Shown here: piece by piece, positions 61,060 through 64,000 of the stretch
Layout: each line of letters starts with the position of its first letter
How positions within the stretch are numbered: the first letter of the stretch is position 1
Source of the DNA: Streptomyces sp. RB17
Lineage (GTDB): Bacteria > Actinomycetota > Actinomycetes > Streptomycetales > Streptomycetaceae
Assembly (NCBI RefSeq): GCF_009604455.1
Contig: NZ_WEGL01000001.1
Location: forward strand, 930,001 to 994,000
Direction: 5' to 3'
Length of the DNA stretch: 64,000 bases
The notes under the pieces: generated by a model
Seen by the model: the letters and a program-made list of their open reading frames with translations, nothing else
Told to the model about the DNA's origin: nothing
Databases searched by the model: none
Translations under genes and position numbers: made by a program

Positions 61060-62112
61060 TCAGTCGTCCGAAGTCGCCTCTTCGGGGGTGGTGCCAGGTA
61101 CACCCCCGCCGCCGGCCAGGACCCTTGCCTCCACCTCCGGATCGACGCCCGTGGCAGTCCGGTCCGGCCGGATCGGCGCCTCGCCGCCGATCTCCGTGAG
61201 CCAGCGCCAGGTGTCCGCGACCGTCTCCGCCGGCGGCCGGCACACCAGGCCGGTCGCCAGCGCCCGTGACACGTCGGTGCGGTGCACGCACGCGTACAGC
61301 TCGGTGTCCGGCGGCACCCACACCGGCAGCTCCGTCCACGGTTCGATCCCGGCGGCCAGGATCACCTCCGGGTCGGTCCAGCGCAGCTCGGCGTCCGCGC
61401 CGGTGACCCGGACGCACTGGTCGAGCAACTCGCCCATGGTGCCGTGCCCGGGCGGGCCGATCAGGTCGTACGGCCCGCTCAGCGACTGTTCGACCGCCCC
61501 GAGGAGCCAGCCGGCCAGGTCGCGGGCGTCGATGAACTGCACCGGCAGCTCGCGCGGCCCGGGGGCCAGCACCGGCCCGCCGCGGGCGATCCGGGTCAGC
61601 CACCAGGGCAGCCGGCCCACGTTCTCGTGCGGGCCGAGGATCAGCCCGGCCCGCACCAGCAGCGAGTCCTCCTCGCCGAACGCCTCCACGGCGGCCAGCT
61701 CGCCGCCCCGCTTGTCGCGCGCGTAGTCGGTCGGCCCGGCGTCGGCGGCGGCGCCCTCGACCAGCGCCCCGGCCCCCGGGGTGCCGTCCAGGGTGGGCCA
61801 GGGCCAGGCGTACACCGACCGGCTGGAGACGTACACGTACCGCGCGGCACGGCCCCGCAGCAGCCGTGCCGCCGCAAGCACGGCACGCGGTTCCGCCGAC
61901 CAGGTGTCGATCACGGCGTCCCAGCCGCCCGGGTCGGCGGCGAGCACGGCGAGACCGTCCGGGGCGGTGCGGTCGCCGTGCAGCGACCGCACTCCGGGCG
62001 GGGGCCGGTGCCGTCCCCGGTGGAAGACGGTCACCTCCCAGCCGCGCGCCACCGCCGCCTGAGCGACCGCCCGTCCCACGAACTCCGTACCGCCCAGCAC
62101 CAGAAGTCTCAT
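61060..62112 (-). CDS. NAD-dependent epimerase/dehydratase-like protein
   Basis: 350 residues, ATG 62112. Extended SDR fold: Rossmann motif LVLGGTEFVGRAVAQAA, YVYVSSRSVYAW (Ser-Tyr of the active site region), DYARDKRGGE (Tyr-x3-Lys), then a substrate domain with GRLPWWLTRIARG and FIDARDLAGWLL. The pattern resembles atypical SDRs such as isoflavone-reductase or sugar-nucleotide enzymes; the substrate is unknown. It precedes the kinase gene by 31 bases and may be co-transcribed. Confidence 0.88.
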   Translation of the reverse strand: MRLLVLGGTEFVGRAVAQAAVARGWEVTVFHRGRHRPPPGVRSLHGDRTAPDGLAVLAADPGGWDAVIDTWSAEPRAVLAAARLLRGRAARYVYVSSRSVYAWPWPTLDGTPGAGALVEGAAADAGPTDYARDKRGGELAAVEAFGEEDSLLVRAGLILGPHENVGRLPWWLTRIARGGPVLAPGPRELPVQFIDARDLAGWLLGAVEQSLSGPYDLIGPPGHGTMGELLDQCVRVTGADAELRWTDPEVILAAGIEPWTELPVWVPPDTELYACVHRTDVSRALATGLVCRPPAETVADTWRWLTEIGGEAPIRPDRTATGVDPEVEARVLAGGGGVPGTTPEEATSDD

Positions 62113-62189
62113 ACCGGTGATCGTGCCCGCTCCGGGCGCCCGGCGGTACGGGACTCTGCCGAGGGCAGAGAAGACCTGTCGACGGGCGG

Positions 62190-62756
62190 TCAGCGGCCGG
62201 TCGGCGGGGTGTACTTGTAGCCCACCCGGCGCACCGTCTGGATCGTCTGCCGGTGCTCGGCGCCCAGCTTGCGGCGCAGCCGGGCGATGTGCACGTCGAC
62301 GGTGCGGCCGTCGCCGACATGGCCGTAGCCCCACACCGTGGTGACCAGCTGGTCGCGGGTGTGCACCCGGTGCGGATGGGCCACCAGGTGCGCGAGCAGC
62401 TCGAACTCCAGGTAGGTGAGGTCGAGTTCACGGCCGTCGACGCTGGCGGTGCGCTGCGCGGGATCGATCCGCACGAGCGGCCGCCCGCCCGCATCGCCGC
62501 CTGCCTCGGCGCCCGTCTCCGGCTCGTCCGGCACCGCGACCGGCAGGAACGGCGGGCGCTGGTCGGCCGGGACCAGCACCAGGTAGCCGACCATCGGCGG
62601 CTGTCCGGGGAGGGTGGGCAGGGTGTGCTGCGGCGCGGGCAGCCAGGTGGCGCCCGGCGGCAGGAGGTCCGCGACGTCGACCACCTCGTCCCGGTCGACG
62701 GCGCGCAGCCGGTGCCGGGCGGGGGTGGGGCTGGTCAGGGAACGGGTGATCGCCAT
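62190..62756 (-). CDS. Orphan winged-helix DNA-binding protein (OmpR-type output domain)
   Basis: 188 residues, ATG 62756. The C-terminal 95 residues are an OmpR/PhoB-type winged helix: RELDLTYLEFELLAHLVAHP, VHTRDQLVTTVWG, DVHIARLRRKLG, VRRVGYKY. The N-terminal 90 residues are Pro-rich and lack a receiver domain (no phospho-Asp motif); instead VGYLVLVPADQ suggests a small strand segment. It is therefore a phosphorylation-independent regulator, 77 bases upstream of the epimerase gene. Confidence 0.9.
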   Translation of the reverse strand: MAITRSLTSPTPARHRLRAVDRDEVVDVADLLPPGATWLPAPQHTLPTLPGQPPMVGYLVLVPADQRPPFLPVAVPDEPETGAEAGGDAGGRPLVRIDPAQRTASVDGRELDLTYLEFELLAHLVAHPHRVHTRDQLVTTVWGYGHVGDGRTVDVHIARLRRKLGAEHRQTIQTVRRVGYKYTPPTGR

Positions 62757-63178
62757 GAGAGGTCAGCTCTTTCGCGCGAGAGGGGCGTGACAGGACACGT
62801 ACGTCGCTTCGCGCTGGCCGAAGGCCGGGGGTACGGCTTTAGAGGGCCCGCGCGTTCACCGCGCGGCAACACACCCGGTCGAAATCGTGGTGCTGACGGG
62901 AAGGCCAGAAGGGCTCGAGGTCATGGCGACCCGTCGCGGTGTACTCCTGGAAGCCGGCCATGGGTTCATTGAAGCAGACGCGGGCGCCGGAGAGGACCCC
63001 TGCGCGAGATGGTGTCTCGGTATCCGGACAAGCGGTGACCACCATGGGCACGGCGGAGCAGGCAGGCATCGTGGAGCGGCAGCCGATCTTCCGGGTCAGG
63101 CATGGCCGGCCGGGCCGCGTACACCTGTGTGTCGCGGACCGGCCGGCCGAGGCGTCAGGGTGCGGGCCTGAGCCCGGG
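62757..63178. other. 422-base region without a convincing gene
   Basis: Upstream of the winged-helix gene and downstream of the broken MerR gene. Open stretches occur on both strands, but none has a ribosome binding site or recognisable domain. One minus-strand stretch ends GFQEYTATGRHDLEPFWPSR, which looks slightly protein-like; it may be debris of a lost gene. The promoter of the winged-helix gene should lie near 62760-62830. Confidence 0.5.
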
Positions 63179-63941
63179 TCAGCGCAGCGGCAGGGCGAAC
63201 TCGCTGTCCGGTCCGGTCCCCCCGCTCGCGGGTTTGGGGACGAGGAGGAGGCGGATGCCTCCGGACGGCCGGCGCTGCTGCTGCGCGGCCCTGCGGCCAG
63301 CGCCTCGATGGCGAGTTCGGCCTGGGTCCCACTGCCCCACTGCCCGGGCGTCTCCGGTTGGACGCACGCCTCCTGATGGGCAGGATCCGTGCGGAGGATG
63401 AGGTCGGGGAAGCCGGCCGCGATCGGGCCGGCCTGCTCGTCGGGGACGGGCCGGCACCACTCGACCGGGCCGTCGCTGTCGCCGCTCACAGGCGGTGGAT
63501 GAACAGCTCCCGCCCCATGGGCACCAGCTCGTCCTGGTGCACCCGGCGGACGACGCTGAGCAGGCTTCGGGCGGGCATGTCGCGGACGGTGACCTCGTAC
63601 ATGGCGGACTTCTCTCCGTGAAGGCGGTCAACGAGGCGGCCGACCAGTTCGCGCTGGGCGGCGTGCTCGACCTCGGTTCCGGCCCAATAGGCGCGGATCT
63701 CCTCGGCGGCCGACCCTGCGTGCAGGGCCAGGATGTCCCGGATCCGGGCCAAGGGGACGCGGATCCGGCGCAGCGAGGCCACCAGGCGGGCCTGATCGAG
63801 TTGCGTGGCCGCGTACCAGCGGTAGCCGGTGTCCGGGTCGACGCGGGCGGGCACCAGCAGCCCGAGTTCGTCGTACAGCCGCAGCGCCTTGGGCGACAGA
63901 CGCGACAGACGCGTGAACTCACCGATGCTGACCAGGCCCAT
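63179..63941 (-). pseudogene. MerR-family regulator gene broken by two frame changes
   Basis: Starts with ATG 63941 as an intact MerR protein: helix-turn-helix VSIGEFTRLSRLSPKALRLY, DELGLLVPARVDPDTGYRWY, coiled coil, then the start of a GyrI-like effector domain (YEVTVRDMPARSLLSVVRRV) and a stop at 63486. The effector domain continues in a second frame (GDSDGPVEWCRPVPDEQAGP, LRTDPAHQEACV, AELAIEALAAG) and finishes in a third (RRPSGGIRLLLVPKPASGGT, DSEFALPLR, stop 63179). About 25 residues expected between the first two parts are missing. The N-terminal 150 residues could still be made as a truncated protein. Confidence 0.8.
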
Positions 63942-64000
63942 GGACGGCTCCCTGGTTCCGGGCGGTCGCCCGCTCGCGACCACTGTGCGGCTTCCCCAAA

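Noticed and set aside
62839..63178. Minus-strand frame continuing past the MerR effector fragment
   Set aside because: After the AELAIEALAAG segment the effector homology moves to another frame, and the rest shows no recognisable domain.
1..64000. CRISPR arrays, rRNA, tRNA, insertion sequences and phage genes
   Set aside because: No regularly spaced long repeats with unique spacers, no transposase or integrase motifs and no tRNA T-arm pattern were seen; absence by eye is not proof.

Overview
The window is very GC-rich (roughly 70-73% by eye), with dense genes, frequent GTG starts and short or overlapping junctions. Its gene content (BTAD/NB-ARC regulator, F420 reductase, DUF397/DUF5753 remnants, NsrR/Hmp, glnA2-like/glnE, malR-malEFG-aglA) points to a Streptomyces chromosome core region. 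From memory, the glnE - PAP2 - malR - malEFG - aglA - amylase - pullulanase order matches the Streptomyces coelicolor arrangement. I saw no tRNA, rRNA, CRISPR array or intact transposon.

Left third (1-25 kb). An iron-uptake operon efeO-efeB-efeU plus a lipoprotein gene runs off the left edge behind two adjacent iron boxes. It is followed by a hypothetical/PhzF pair, a haem oxygenase with its own palindromic operator, methionine aminopeptidase, a small SPOR-like protein, an MFS exporter, a SIS-like protein and a sialidase preceded by six 16-bp tandem repeats. Next come an F420-NADP reductase, a small membrane protein, a site-2-type protease and a large SARP-type regulator. The regulator faces a DrrAB-like ABC transporter whose upstream region carries six repeats at helical spacing. 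Then panB, a DHA2 exporter with a TetR gene and operator, a membrane-anchored EEP phosphatase, a Cml-like exporter, and a decayed DUF5753 gene next to a DUF397 gene.

Middle (25-38 kb). A secreted S53 peptidase is followed by a DUF3105-DUF305 pair divergent from nsrR, an anchored exported protein, and flavohaemoglobin hmp. The 11-1-11 NsrR boxes lie at nsrR itself and at hmp, giving a nitric-oxide sensing and detoxification unit. A glnA2-like glutamine-synthetase-family gene and glnE follow, separated by a small secreted protein gene and about 0.5 kb without a gene; then a PAP2 phosphatase.

Maltodextrin block (38-52 kb). The LacI-type repressor MalR is divergent from malE-malF-malG-aglA. A secreted alpha-amylase and a 1791-residue secreted amylase-pullulanase follow on the same strand. 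CTTGCA/TGCAAG-type elements recur at malR-malE, before the amylase and before the pullulanase, so one regulator probably controls extracellular starch hydrolysis, ABC uptake and intracellular hydrolysis together. Between the amylase and pullulanase genes, on the opposite strand, lies a 47-codon fragment of a starch-binding domain (CBM20).

Right end (52-64 kb). A TetR gene sits downstream of a translationally coupled ferritin-like di-iron protein and a 2Fe-2S flavin reductase. Then come a sigma-like, membrane-anchored protein, a lipoprotein, a DUF1996 secreted protein with a Gln/Gly repeat linker, a NarL-type two-component system, an NAD-dependent epimerase-like protein, an orphan winged-helix regulator and a MerR/GyrI-type gene broken by two frame changes. 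No wholly new system stands out. The strongest leads are the phased repeats beside the SARP gene, the inverted CBM20 relic, the coordinated MalR and NsrR sites, and the coupled di-iron/reductase operon.
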